Shown: one piece after another, positions 8,480 to 17,723 of the stretch
How the letters are laid out: every line of letters starts with the position of its first letter
Numbering within the stretch: the stretch's first letter is position 1
Source: Nitrososphaeria archaeon
GTDB lineage: Archaea > Thermoproteota > Nitrososphaeria > Nitrososphaerales > JANXEG01
Assembly: GCA_029775915.1 (NCBI GenBank)
Contig: JARVKA010000008.1
Location: forward strand, 1 to 54,797
DNA: 54,797 nucleotides
Reading direction: 5' to 3'
The notes under the pieces: generated by a model
The model's input: only the letters and a program-made list of their open reading frames with translations
The model's database searches: none
What the model was told of the DNA's origin: nothing
Program-made: the position numbers and the translations under genes

Positions 8480-9965
8480 TTCCCTTCAGGATTTTATAAG
8501 TTATTAATAATGGGATTGGTGAGGGATTCATAGCACCTGTAAAGTAAAACTTGCCTGGTTTTAATTGTAGCATTTGATCTGGTGTTATTCCATAGGGTGA
8601 TAACCATTCTGATGCGCCACCTTCGCCACCAGCATCCAAAGGGTGTATTCTACCAAAGAATTGAGTATTTAAATTCCTCCTTACTGCTGCATTTATCCCT
8701 ATCTCACCCTTTATTCCTTGAGCTATAAGTGTGAGATTAAGCATTCTCTTTCTGCCTAATGCTGCTAAATTCTTTATCATCTCTGATGTTTCAATCTGAA
8801 TTCCTTTTGGATCCCAAGGTGCATATTGTGGCGCTTCATCTATTATTAAAGCGATATTCAAATTATTCCCAGCCTCCATTAAGTCATAAAGGTATTTTGA
8901 GAGGGATAAGAAAAAGCCCAATTTCGCTTCTGTTAATACTCCACCCATATCTATCACAAGTATTTTCTTATTATCAAACTTTTTGAGAAGTTCCTCTATG
9001 GTTATAATGCCCACTATTGGTTGTAAATCTGAAGGCTTTAACCTTCGAAATATTCTTCTCATAGCTCTTTCAGCTGATGATCTCCAATCTTTCCTTTCTA
9101 TTCCAGATATGCTATTTTGAATATGCTCCTTAATTTGTTTGTATAAAACTTTAACCAACTCTTGATCATTTTTAGCACTTTTACGCACATTTTTTACTCT
9201 CTCAACCCAACCTTCTATAAATTCATCAAAACCATTTTTAACGTTATCATTTTTTGCAAAGTTGTATGTTTTATCCTCAAAGTAGCTTAAAATCGATTCC
9301 TCATCCAAAGCTATATCCATAATATTGATCTTCTCAATATCCTTTGAGTTTTGAAAGTATGGTGCGTAATCAGTCCCACTCCAATCGAGTATCAATACTT
9401 TGTATCCAGCTTTAATGTATAAAGGTATGAGAATATAGCGAGTAAAGAATGATTTTCCACTCCCTGTAGAACCATAAACTGCAACGTGATAAGGGATAAA
9501 CTCTTTCCTTACTGGTATATTCCATTCTTCATGACCTTCTAAATATGCATCCATCCATAAAATTTCGCCACCTTTAGCGATCCATTCCAATGGCTTATCA
9601 TTCTCTTCCAGCAAATATACTGGTGATCTAGGTTGGATTATAGCTCGATTTAACTCTATGCCATTTTCAGTAATTATCCCAATAGGCTTTATTATAAAAG
9701 AATAAACCTCTCTAGCTCCTGATGGCTCTCCACCATACTTCATATAAGCTACATCAGGCCTATATGAAGTATGATTAAGAAATTCATTCTTACCTAAGCC
9801 TTCTCTAATAACGCCCAATATTTGATTTAAAGGATCTTTCTCTCCACCATTCTTAATTAAAACTAACTCTTCAGCAAATATACTCCTCTCTAAGTCTTTA
9901 AGCAATATTACTCTAGCAAACGTTTCTGTAGAACCATCAGCCACTCTTCCAATTAATTTAGGCAT
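8466..9965 (-). CDS. herA: HerA-type DNA translocase ATPase (first pair)
   Basis: 499 residues. The N-terminal HAS beta-barrel (about 1-120) leads to a P-loop ATPase with Walker A GSTGSGKS (165-172), Walker B LIIDEAPQYAPW (Asp376, Glu377) and an arginine-finger region VRRNLNTQFFGRIHP. HerA hexamers pump DNA into NurA during end resection for recombinational repair in thermophilic archaea. Here the pair lacks mre11 and rad50, which usually share the operon. The promoter should lie in 9966-10177. It is paralogous to the HerA at 32469-33911, with the same HPLD and WLSP motifs near the C-terminus. Confidence 0.9.
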   Translation of the reverse strand: MPKLIGRVADGSTETFARVILLKDLERSIFAEELVLIKNGGEKDPLNQILGVIREGLGKNEFLNHTSYRPDVAYMKYGGEPSGAREVYSFIIKPIGIITENGIELNRAIIQPRSPVYLLEENDKPLEWIAKGGEILWMDAYLEGHEEWNIPVRKEFIPYHVAVYGSTGSGKSFFTRYILIPLYIKAGYKVLILDWSGTDYAPYFQNSKDIEKINIMDIALDEESILSYFEDKTYNFAKNDNVKNGFDEFIEGWVERVKNVRKSAKNDQELVKVLYKQIKEHIQNSISGIERKDWRSSAERAMRRIFRRLKPSDLQPIVGIITIEELLKKFDNKKILVIDMGGVLTEAKLGFFLSLSKYLYDLMEAGNNLNIALIIDEAPQYAPWDPKGIQIETSEMIKNLAALGRKRMLNLTLIAQGIKGEIGINAAVRRNLNTQFFGRIHPLDAGGEGGASEWLSPYGITPDQMLQLKPGKFYFTGAMNPSPIPLLITYKILKGNDNG

Positions 9966-10144
9966 ATTTTACATTAAGTATATGCAATAATGAATATACA
10001 AATCTTTCTCTAATCAACTTTATGAGATTAGTGAGTTGAAATATTGGATTTAATATTTTAATATGTAAAGTTTTGAAATCATGAGATAAGCATTAAACTT
10101 CATAAAAGTTTCTTATTATAAAATAAAAGATTAGAAAGATTAGA

Positions 10145-10154
10145 TTTATATATT
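10145..10154 (+). promoter_or_regulatory. TATA box of the UbiA-family gene
   Basis: TTTATATATT is centred about 28 bases before the ATG at 10178, which predicts a leaderless or nearly leaderless mRNA, the commonest arrangement in this window. The call rests on pattern and spacing. Confidence 0.5.
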
Positions 10155-10177
10155 ATAATGCTTCCTTATCAAAATGT

Positions 10178-11068
10178 ATGAAGTTAATGGTATGGTTCGC
10201 AGAAACGAGACCAGCCTTTCTCTTACTCTCAATCGTTCTTGTATTTTTAGGTACATCTGTAGCTATATATGAAGGCTTTTTCAATCCAATTCATGCTTTA
10301 CTTGCACTTATCGGCTTAATTCTTTTACATATTAGTGTTAATGTATTAAATGATTACTTTGATTATAAATCGGGAATAGATTTAGAGACGAAAAGAACAC
10401 CATTTAGCGGTGGTAGTGGTATTCTTCCAGCACAACTTCTTCAACCTTCTTCTGTATATAAATTTGGAATAGCATGTTTAACATTGGGTGTTATAATAGG
10501 TATTTACTTCATTATCGTTCAAGGCATGCTTTTAACACCAATCGTTATAATAGGTGCGCTTAGTGTTTACTTTTATACCACTAAACTCACTAAATGGATG
10601 GTTGGTGAGATTTTTGCTGGTTTAGGGCTTGGCGCATTACCTGTATTAGGTTCATATTTTGTTCAAACAGCTACATATAGCCTTACCGCTTTAATCGCAT
10701 CAATACCTCCTCTCATATTAACACATAATTTATTATTCTTAAATGAGTTTCCAGATGTAGAGCCAGATAAAAAGCATGGTAGAAAGAATATCGTTATAGC
10801 TTTAGGAAGAGAAAAAGCTTCAAAGATTTACTCAGCTTTAACGATATTTATGTATTGTTGGATTATTTTATTCTCAATAATTGGTATAATGCCTTTGTAT
10901 GTTTTAATTAGCCTTTTAACAATTCCATTCGCTATAAAAGCTATACGCATTGCACTTAAACACCATTCAGATGAAAGAATTATTCCAGCATTGGCTGCAA
11001 ACGTTTTCGTTGTGTTAGTAACTCAAGCCTTAATGGGTATTGGATTTTTAATAGCAAAATTCATTTAA
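10178..11068 (+). CDS. UbiA-family prenyltransferase (MenA-like)
   Basis: 296 residues, almost entirely hydrophobic with eight to nine membrane helices. Both Asp-rich motifs of UbiA enzymes are present: NDYFDYKSGID (58-68) and NEFPDVEPDKKHGRKN (189-204). They bind the Mg-diphosphate of the prenyl donor. The second motif with PD..PDKKHGRKN is typical of 1,4-dihydroxy-2-naphthoate prenyltransferases (MenA), so a naphthoquinone role is possible, but archaeal UbiA paralogues also act on other acceptors such as lipids or haem. No other men genes are visible, so the substrate stays open. Confidence 0.85.
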   Translation: MKLMVWFAETRPAFLLLSIVLVFLGTSVAIYEGFFNPIHALLALIGLILLHISVNVLNDYFDYKSGIDLETKRTPFSGGSGILPAQLLQPSSVYKFGIACLTLGVIIGIYFIIVQGMLLTPIVIIGALSVYFYTTKLTKWMVGEIFAGLGLGALPVLGSYFVQTATYSLTALIASIPPLILTHNLLFLNEFPDVEPDKKHGRKNIVIALGREKASKIYSALTIFMYCWIILFSIIGIMPLYVLISLLTIPFAIKAIRIALKHHSDERIIPALAANVFVVLVTQALMGIGFLIAKFI

Positions 11069-11215
11069 AACCTATAAAGCATTGTTAAAATTTATCTATA
11101 ATCGTTTATAAAACGTTCTTCATATATTTGAACATAAATTCAAATAATCAATCAAATGTGAATTATTGACAGGTATGCTTATTTACTACAAATTTTTAGT
11201 TAATAAAGAGCTTAA

Positions 11216-13966
11216 ATGGGGATATTTAAAGGTAGCGAGTTTATGACTAGATACTTGAAATGCTTTTTAATTATTCTTATTATCACACTACAATATCTTT
11301 CAATTATTAATTCAATTGCAGCTACAGAAGATGTAATATTTGCAGATGCGGTATGGGGCTCACCTACAAGCCCAATTGAAGTAGCTCCAGGTGATAAATC
11401 GGTAATACTCTCAGTAATTTTACTTAATAATGGTTATGATACAATTAAGGGGATAATTGGCACTCTTTACCTCCCGCGTGGTTTTACTAGCGCTACAATA
11501 CCTTCAGAGAATGTGGTAACATCAGCTTATGATAGTGACGTTGCTCCAGGCAAATCTTTTATATTAAAATTTTTAATGAATATAGCCCCTAACGCATCTG
11601 TATCAAGATATTACGCTGATCTCGATGTGAATTATACTCGAAGATCTGGTGCAAACTTTTTAATCAAAATTAAAATTAACTTTCGAGTAACGGGTAAAAG
11701 TATAATTTCAGCATTCATGGATAATCCTTTATTAAAGCCCGGTACTAATAATGATATCACATTATACATACAGAATGATGGAACAGCGATTGCATCAAAA
11801 CTCGATATAACTTTATCTTTACCAAGTGGATTAACTTCACCATTAACATTCGTTGATAGTGATGGGCATTGGACAATTAATGAATTAAATGTTAACTCAA
11901 AAATTCCAATTAAATTCACATTGTATGCAAGTATATCTGCAGCGAATCAAGCTTATGAATTGCCACTTACCATAACTTATCACAATAGCTATGGTAATAT
12001 ACAAACTATAACAAGAAAGCTCGGTGTGAGAGTTGATAAGCCTGAGGTTGAGGATATTGTTATAAAGGCTGATTTACAAAATACAACATTAATACCGGGC
12101 TCAGATAATGATCTTATCATATCGATACACAATAGTGGCAATGTTGATGCGAAAAAACTCGATATAACTTTATCTTTACCAAGTGGATTAACTTCACCAT
12201 TAACATTTGTGAAGGGTGATGGGCATTGGGTATTGGATAATTTAAATGCTGGTACTAAAGAGTATTTAACCGCTACAATCCATGTTAGTGTATCTGCAGC
12301 AAATAATGTGTATCAATTACCACTTACAATTAAGTATGAGGATCGATATGGAAATTCTAAAACTATTGTTAGAAATTTAGGTGTGAGGGTTACAGCATTC
12401 GAAGCTGAGAAGATCTCCATAAATGCACTTTTATTGAATCAAGTATTAACACCGGGTGTTGGGAATCAAATCACTTTAATACTTAAAAATAATGGGAGTA
12501 AGACTGCATACAATCTCGATGTTACACTTACCTTACCGGAGCAAGTAGCAACACCAACTGGAGTTGTAGCGATACCATTCGCATTTTCAGATACAGATGG
12601 TCATTGGTTTATTAATTCTCTTCCACCAAAAGGAGAGGTTCATATAAGTTTTAAAATCTTCGTTGCAATATCTGCAGCAAATAATGTGTATCAATTACCA
12701 CTTACAATTACGTATCGAGATGAATATGGTAATCCTCAATCATCATTAAGAAAACTTGGTTTAAGAGTATCATCAATTGAGATTCAAGATATATTCTTTG
12801 AAACATACTTTGAAAACTCAGTTCTCTCTCCTGGCTCAAGTAATAATGTTACTTTAATTTTGCATAATAAGGGTAAAGAGGCGGCGTATTCAATTGATGT
12901 TAAATTAAATTTACCCATTGGTGTTACACCTCCATTAGCATTCGTTGGAAGTGATGGGCATTGGATGATTAATATTATTAAGCCTGGAGAGAGAGTGAGT
13001 ATTAAATTTGGGCTTTATGCAAGTATATCTGCAGCCAATACTGCTCAACAACTTACCCTCACATTATCCTATCAAGATAAAGATGGTAATACTAGAACTG
13101 CTGTAAAATATTTAGGGGTAACTATTGCGCCAACATTGGTAAAAACAAGTATGGAGATTTTAGCTAGTGGTTATATTACCGCTGGTATTATCAATAAGCT
13201 TAATATTAGCTTGATTAATAAAGCTACAAAACCTTTAACGAATATGACTGTGAGTATATCATCACAATTACCCAGTGTAACATTACTTGGTGCACAAAAA
13301 TGGTACTTTCCAAATTTAGATAGAATAGAGACTTTAAGCATTCCGATTTATGTTAATCCTGAAATGGCTGGAACTGCAATCAATCTTTTAATCACAACTC
13401 AATACATTGATGAGAAAAATGTGATTCGAATTGAAAGTGAAAATTTAGGCATATATGTTCAAGGCTTAATCAAAATTAGTATTCACGATATCTCATTAAG
13501 TTATATTGGCAAAGCTCCAATGATTACAGGCAGTATATTAAATGAGGGTAATACAAAAGCATTATTCACTAGAATATCTTTATTAACTCCACCAACAAGC
13601 CCTATTAAACCCATAAGCTCAACTTACATTGGTGATCTTGATCCAGATACATCACTACCATTCAGTTTAGCTGTTGATATAATAAATCCATCGATTGAAG
13701 GAGAGTATCCAATCACGATAATTGTAAATTATAAAGATTCATTAAGGGTTGAGAGAAGTGAAAAATTTGAGATGAGCGTTATAATAACGCCACTTCAGGA
13801 AAAGATTGAGCAAAAGCCCAGTTATATAATTCCAATTCCCACAATTCCAATAATCTCAACAATCCCTATTGAGATTATAATATTCTCAATTATAGTCATC
13901 ATAATTGTAATATCAACTCTTATTATTGCAAGGCGTAGAACTAAAGAAGAGGAAATTACAGCATAA
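11216..13966 (+). CDS. Surface protein with tandem COG1361-like beta domains
   Basis: 916 residues (907 if ATG 11243 is used). A signal peptide near the N-terminus is followed by at least four tandem beta-sandwich repeats of about 120-130 residues, each with LPGxxN-type openings, a DGHW turn and an SAAN...LPLTI strand. A further CARDB/NEW3-like region, a Pro/Ile-rich linker, one C-terminal membrane helix and a basic tail ending ARRRTKEEEITA complete it. Such S-layer-like proteins often accompany MacB-type ABC transporters; here those genes lie on the opposite strand, with the two stop codons directly abutting at 13966/13967. DNA-level repeats show recent internal duplication or conversion. 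Adhesin, envelope or transport accessory roles are all possible. Confidence 0.78.
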   Translation: MGIFKGSEFMTRYLKCFLIILIITLQYLSIINSIAATEDVIFADAVWGSPTSPIEVAPGDKSVILSVILLNNGYDTIKGIIGTLYLPRGFTSATIPSENVVTSAYDSDVAPGKSFILKFLMNIAPNASVSRYYADLDVNYTRRSGANFLIKIKINFRVTGKSIISAFMDNPLLKPGTNNDITLYIQNDGTAIASKLDITLSLPSGLTSPLTFVDSDGHWTINELNVNSKIPIKFTLYASISAANQAYELPLTITYHNSYGNIQTITRKLGVRVDKPEVEDIVIKADLQNTTLIPGSDNDLIISIHNSGNVDAKKLDITLSLPSGLTSPLTFVKGDGHWVLDNLNAGTKEYLTATIHVSVSAANNVYQLPLTIKYEDRYGNSKTIVRNLGVRVTAFEAEKISINALLLNQVLTPGVGNQITLILKNNGSKTAYNLDVTLTLPEQVATPTGVVAIPFAFSDTDGHWFINSLPPKGEVHISFKIFVAISAANNVYQLPLTITYRDEYGNPQSSLRKLGLRVSSIEIQDIFFETYFENSVLSPGSSNNVTLILHNKGKEAAYSIDVKLNLPIGVTPPLAFVGSDGHWMINIIKPGERVSIKFGLYASISAANTAQQLTLTLSYQDKDGNTRTAVKYLGVTIAPTLVKTSMEILASGYITAGIINKLNISLINKATKPLTNMTVSISSQLPSVTLLGAQKWYFPNLDRIETLSIPIYVNPEMAGTAINLLITTQYIDEKNVIRIESENLGIYVQGLIKISIHDISLSYIGKAPMITGSILNEGNTKALFTRISLLTPPTSPIKPISSTYIGDLDPDTSLPFSLAVDIINPSIEGEYPITIIVNYKDSLRVERSEKFEMSVIITPLQEKIEQKPSYIIPIPTIPIISTIPIEIIIFSIIVIIIVISTLIIARRRTKEEEITA
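11797..11850 (+). repeat. Exact 54-base direct repeat, copy 1 (copy 2 at 12154-12207)
   Basis: These 54 bases encode KLDITLSLPSGLTSPLTF and recur without mismatch at 12154-12207 in the next domain of the same gene, while the flanking codons differ. Identity including third positions points to recent duplication or gene conversion rather than purifying selection alone. Confidence 0.85.
12291..12332 (+). repeat. Exact 42-base direct repeat, copy 1 (copy 2 at 12669-12710)
   Basis: This stretch encodes the SAANNVYQLPLTI strand and is repeated exactly at 12669-12710, one domain later. Shorter related stretches occur near 11933 and 13026. It is independent of the 54-base repeat and supports domain-level homogenisation within the gene. 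Confidence 0.8.
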
Positions 13967-15220
13967 TTACTCACGCCTTAAAGCTACAATTGGTGGTAAT
14001 CTTGAAGCACGCCAAGCTGGATAAAGTCCAGCGATTGCACTTACCACTATTGCTATAATCCAAGTTGATATTAAATCTTGAATTAAAAAGATTGGTGTAA
14101 AGTTTTGAGTAATGTTACCAAATCCAACTATCTTTAAAAGTATATGACTACCAATTATACCGCCAATAAGCCCTAAAATCCCACCAATAATCCCCATAAT
14201 TATTGCCTCACTTAAGAACATTAAGAGTATATCACGATTGCGACAACCTAAAGCTTTTAATGTTCCAATCTCACGAATTCTCTCCATTACTGATGTGAAT
14301 AATGTGGTCATTATACCTACCGCACCTACTATCATTGAAACACTCGCTACAGCTAAAATAAAAGCTCTAACACCCGATAATATATCCTCTATAGTTTGCT
14401 TAATTATTGCAGGTGATATTACACCTATATTCTCACCATAAATCTCTTTAACCTTATTTATCACATAATCATTCACATCAATACTTTTAGTAACTAAGTA
14501 AATCCCATCATATTTGTATGATTTAGCCATTAAACTATTCGCTGTTGATAAAGTTACAAGAGCACCGTAATCGGTGAATGTATTACCAGTTTGATCTAAA
14601 ATGCCTCTAACTATAAAACTCCTTCTTACAACTACAGTTCTTTCAACTCCTCCTTTTCTCTCCAAATAATTATACTCTACAATCACAGTTTTACCAACAC
14701 TTGTGAATGGTTGCTCCTCACCCGGTATGTAAACCAAATTATAACCCAAAGTTATCCCAATATGATCATTCGCATCGATGAGTGAGCCATCAAGCAATTT
14801 CAATCCGGGATTGATTATAAGAACCTTTGTTGGATCGATACCTATTAATGATCCCGATACAACTTTACCTGATGATATTAATTTAACACTCCCTCTGTAA
14901 TGCGGTGCTATATCTTTCACACCGGGGATTAAACTCAAAGTCTTTACCGTATAATCCGTTAAAGTTACTCTTTGGGATGAGATTAATGAGCCACCATGCT
15001 GACCCGTTCTTAAAAGTGGTGATGATGGCAATACAGTAATAACATTTGGTGCTAAAACGCTTAATTGCTTATCTATAAACTCTGAAAAACCAGCATTTAT
15101 CCCATTTAATGAAGACATTAAACTCACTCCAATTACAATCATAAGAATCGTTAAGCTAGATCGAAGTCTACGCTCTCTTAAAGCACTTATAGCTAATTGA
15201 AAACTCTCAGAGATTTTCAA
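13967..15220 (-). CDS. MacB/FtsX-type ABC permease
   Basis: 417 residues. One membrane helix near residues 20-45, a periplasm-facing MacB core domain of about 220 residues, then three C-terminal membrane helices: the four-helix type VII ABC plan. IREIGTLKALGCRNRDI is the cytoplasmic coupling segment after the second helix, and the C-terminus has YPAWRASRLPPIVALRRE, a hallmark of the family. It pairs with the ATPase 18 bases upstream. Type VII systems use ATP to drive mechanical movement across the membrane, for export or surface protein release. The substrate is unknown; no MacA-like partner is in the same operon. Confidence 0.88.
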   Translation of the reverse strand: MKISESFQLAISALRERRLRSSLTILMIVIGVSLMSSLNGINAGFSEFIDKQLSVLAPNVITVLPSSPLLRTGQHGGSLISSQRVTLTDYTVKTLSLIPGVKDIAPHYRGSVKLISSGKVVSGSLIGIDPTKVLIINPGLKLLDGSLIDANDHIGITLGYNLVYIPGEEQPFTSVGKTVIVEYNYLERKGGVERTVVVRRSFIVRGILDQTGNTFTDYGALVTLSTANSLMAKSYKYDGIYLVTKSIDVNDYVINKVKEIYGENIGVISPAIIKQTIEDILSGVRAFILAVASVSMIVGAVGIMTTLFTSVMERIREIGTLKALGCRNRDILLMFLSEAIIMGIIGGILGLIGGIIGSHILLKIVGFGNITQNFTPIFLIQDLISTWIIAIVVSAIAGLYPAWRASRLPPIVALRRE

Positions 15221-15238
15221 TCAATCCACCTCTAATAA

Positions 15239-15937
15239 TTATGCAGGAACCCATATCTTCTCCACTCTCCCATCCCTTAAATTAATCACTTTATCACTCT
15301 TCATTGCCAACTCAAGATTGTGAGTAACCATTACTACAGTAACATTTTGCTCTTTTGATAAATATTTTAAATATTCAACAACCTCATGCCCACTTTTTGA
15401 ATCTAAATTACCTGTTGGTTCATCTGCAAGAATCACACTAGGATTATTTATTAAAGCTCTTGCAATAGCTACCCTTTGTTGCTCACCGCCACTTAAAGCA
15501 AGGGGTTTACGATAAGCTTTATCTTTAAGCCCAAGCTTCTCCAATAAATCAAAAGCCCTTTTAATTTGATCTTTACTCACACTTCCTTTAATAATAGCGG
15601 GTAAAAGAACATTTCTCAAAACGGTGGTTCGATTGATTAAATTATATGATTGGAAAATAAAGCCTATCTTTCGATTTCTTAACTCTGCTAACTTATCATC
15701 ACTCAATTTATATACATCAATACCATCTATCAAAACCTTGCCACTAGTTGGGCGATCTAAAGTCCCTAATAGGTTAAGAAGTGTGGATTTACCACTACCC
15801 GATGGGCCACATACAGCTACAAATTCACCCCTTGAAACCTCTATATTTACATTTTGCAATGCATAAACTTTAGTAGCTTTCTCATTGTAAATTTTTGTTA
15901 AATTTATCGTTTTTATTGAATAATCATTTTGCCCCAA
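15239..15937 (-). CDS. ABC ATPase of MacB/LolD type
   Basis: 232 residues, standard for a stand-alone type VII ABC ATPase. Walker A GPSGSGKST (44-52), Q-loop FIFQSYNL, signature LSGGEQQR (148-155), Walker B VILADEPTGNLD and the H-loop VTHNLE are all intact. RPTSGKVLIDG and PTGNLDSKSG are characteristic of LolD/MacB-like subunits. First gene of a two-gene operon with the FtsX-like permease. The divergent cdvA starts 154 bases away, so the intervening segment holds promoters for both. Confidence 0.92.
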   Translation of the reverse strand: MGQNDYSIKTINLTKIYNEKATKVYALQNVNIEVSRGEFVAVCGPSGSGKSTLLNLLGTLDRPTSGKVLIDGIDVYKLSDDKLAELRNRKIGFIFQSYNLINRTTVLRNVLLPAIIKGSVSKDQIKRAFDLLEKLGLKDKAYRKPLALSGGEQQRVAIARALINNPSVILADEPTGNLDSKSGHEVVEYLKYLSKEQNVTVVMVTHNLELAMKSDKVINLRDGRVEKIWVPA

Positions 15938-16091
15938 TTTTCACCCTCTTAATTTATAGTAATTTTTCTCACACTTTTATACTCTACTTTGAATTATGAA
16001 ATGAGGTTTTTAAAAACTTACCATATTGAAAAATAACTTTGACACTTTTTAATAATTAATCTCTTATAATCTTTTGAAGTAGGGTTATAAA

Positions 16092-16781
16092 ATGAGTAAA
16101 GTAGCATCAGATATTGAAAAGTGGGTTGGTAAAAGGGTTAAGGATGTTTATGGTAGATACATTGGATATGTTGCAGGATTAATCGTTGATAATTTTGGTA
16201 AATTAATATCGATTGGTGTAGATTGTGGTGATGAAGGTTTTTGTGAATTTCCAATTGAATATACTCGATTTGATAATGATACTGTAATTCTATCACCACA
16301 TTGGAGAGTTGAAGCAGAGAAACTCACTAAAGAGAATTTAATTTTACAAAAGCGTATTCAAGCTACTGAAGAGCTTTTTAATGAAGGTGAAATATCGATT
16401 GAGGAGAAAGAGCAACTTGTAAAGAATTTTAAAGAGAGGATGGTTGAATTACAAAAGAAGATTGAAGAACTTAAAGCTTTCACACAAAAAAGAATTTTAG
16501 AATTAGATGCACAAAGGAAGAAGTTAAGAGATTTCTTAGTGAGTCTTAAAGTTCAATATAAAAGTGGTGAGATAACAGTTGAAGCATTCAAAAGCTCAAA
16601 TCAATTTATCTCACTTTTACTGAATAAAATTGAACAAGAGAGGCAAGATATTTTGAATATTGGTAACTCTTTAGAACCTTTAATGTCTGAACAAGATGCA
16701 TATAAATTATCTAGTATAGAATCGAGTGATGAAGAGCAAGTAGAAGAATCTAATTGGCTAACTCGAATCTTAAAAAAGTAA
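16092..16781 (+). CDS. cdvA: CdvA cell-division protein
   Basis: 229 residues. An N-terminal PRC-barrel-like domain (about 8-75, KDVYGRYIGYVAGLIVDNFG) leads through SPHWRVEAEKL into a long coiled coil (about 80-180). An acidic linker and a short hydrophobic/basic tail (SNWLTRILKK) end the protein. This is the CdvA plan; in Sulfolobus CdvA binds membrane with CdvB and recruits ESCRT-III filaments through its C-terminal tail. The tail here may serve the same end (inference). No cdvB or cdvC gene follows, unlike the Sulfolobus cdvABC operon. A GTAGGG shortly before the ATG is a weak ribosome site. Confidence 0.83.
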   Translation: MSKVASDIEKWVGKRVKDVYGRYIGYVAGLIVDNFGKLISIGVDCGDEGFCEFPIEYTRFDNDTVILSPHWRVEAEKLTKENLILQKRIQATEELFNEGEISIEEKEQLVKNFKERMVELQKKIEELKAFTQKRILELDAQRKKLRDFLVSLKVQYKSGEITVEAFKSSNQFISLLLNKIEQERQDILNIGNSLEPLMSEQDAYKLSSIESSDEEQVEESNWLTRILKK

Positions 16782-16882
16782 TATTAAAAATAATAAATGA
16801 TATTACAATGCAAGTAAAATGGTAAGCATAAATAAAAAATAAATTAAATGGGTAGTTTATTGATAAAACCCTAAGAAAATAA

Positions 16883-17668
16883 CTAATTTAAAATCTTCTT
16901 CGTTTTAAGCCACTCAATAAACTCAACGATAAGTTTAACCAATCGCTCATGGAATTCTTTCCCTAATTCGGGGGAAGCTCTCGTTTGATCAGACATAACT
17001 CCTGAACTCGTAAAACTTTTTTGCTCATCACTTGACCAAGCTACATCTATTGTATCACCACCAGCAAATAAATCGATTTTAACAAATCTTGAGTACATAT
17101 TGTGAAAATCTGGCTTTTCACAAGTGAGTTTATCCTTTCTAATTAAATGGGGGAATTTATACCATAAATGTGAAGTTTCAAGTGCTCCAGCATGATGCTC
17201 TTCAAAATCTCTTATCTCAGCAGCTGAAACCAACTTAATTGGATCGATTACAGCGAGGAATACATTAGGGCACTCATACTCCTTCATATAACGAATAGCA
17301 GTATGTAATGCATCAAGATTCACGATTTTATGCCCATTAATAAAAATGATTTTTTTAAAGCCATGCTTAACGAGACTTCGAATTATATCCTTTACCATCT
17401 CAACAATAGTTTCAGTTCTCAATGATATAGTTCCCGGAAACTTAAGATGATGAGGAGAATCTCCAAACCAAATTGGTGGTGTTGAGATCACACCCGTTTT
17501 TAAAGCCACATCTTCGGCTAAAGCAATTGCAACATACGTATCGAGACCTAATGGGCAAGCTGGACCATGTTGCTCCGTACTTCCTATAGGGACTAAAATT
17601 ATATCATTACTTTTGAGATATTCCTCTACTTCAACCCATGTCATCTCATTAAGCCATACCGTCTTCAT
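16883..17668 (-). CDS. Creatininase-family metal amidohydrolase, possibly ArfB-like
   Basis: 261 residues with the creatininase-fold metal ligands: GSTEQHGPACPLGLDT (Glu32, His34, Asp43), NGH (111-113) and EHHAGALETS (157-166). Members hydrolyse cyclic or formyl amides; archaeal ArfB removes the formyl group in the common early path to riboflavin and F420. Its place just upstream of methanofuran, F420 and H4MPT genes makes an ArfB-type role attractive, but that is inference and other creatininase homologues act on unrelated compounds. It is transcribed toward cdvA and lies 55 bases after the end of mfnE on the same strand. Confidence 0.8.
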   Translation of the reverse strand: MKTVWLNEMTWVEVEEYLKSNDIILVPIGSTEQHGPACPLGLDTYVAIALAEDVALKTGVISTPPIWFGDSPHHLKFPGTISLRTETIVEMVKDIIRSLVKHGFKKIIFINGHKIVNLDALHTAIRYMKEYECPNVFLAVIDPIKLVSAAEIRDFEEHHAGALETSHLWYKFPHLIRKDKLTCEKPDFHNMYSRFVKIDLFAGGDTIDVAWSSDEQKSFTSSGVMSDQTRASPELGKEFHERLVKLIVEFIEWLKTKKILN

Positions 17669-17723
17669 ACCTTATAGTTAATATAAAGTGGGATTTAAAT
17701 ATAAAAAATAATTAAAAATTTCC

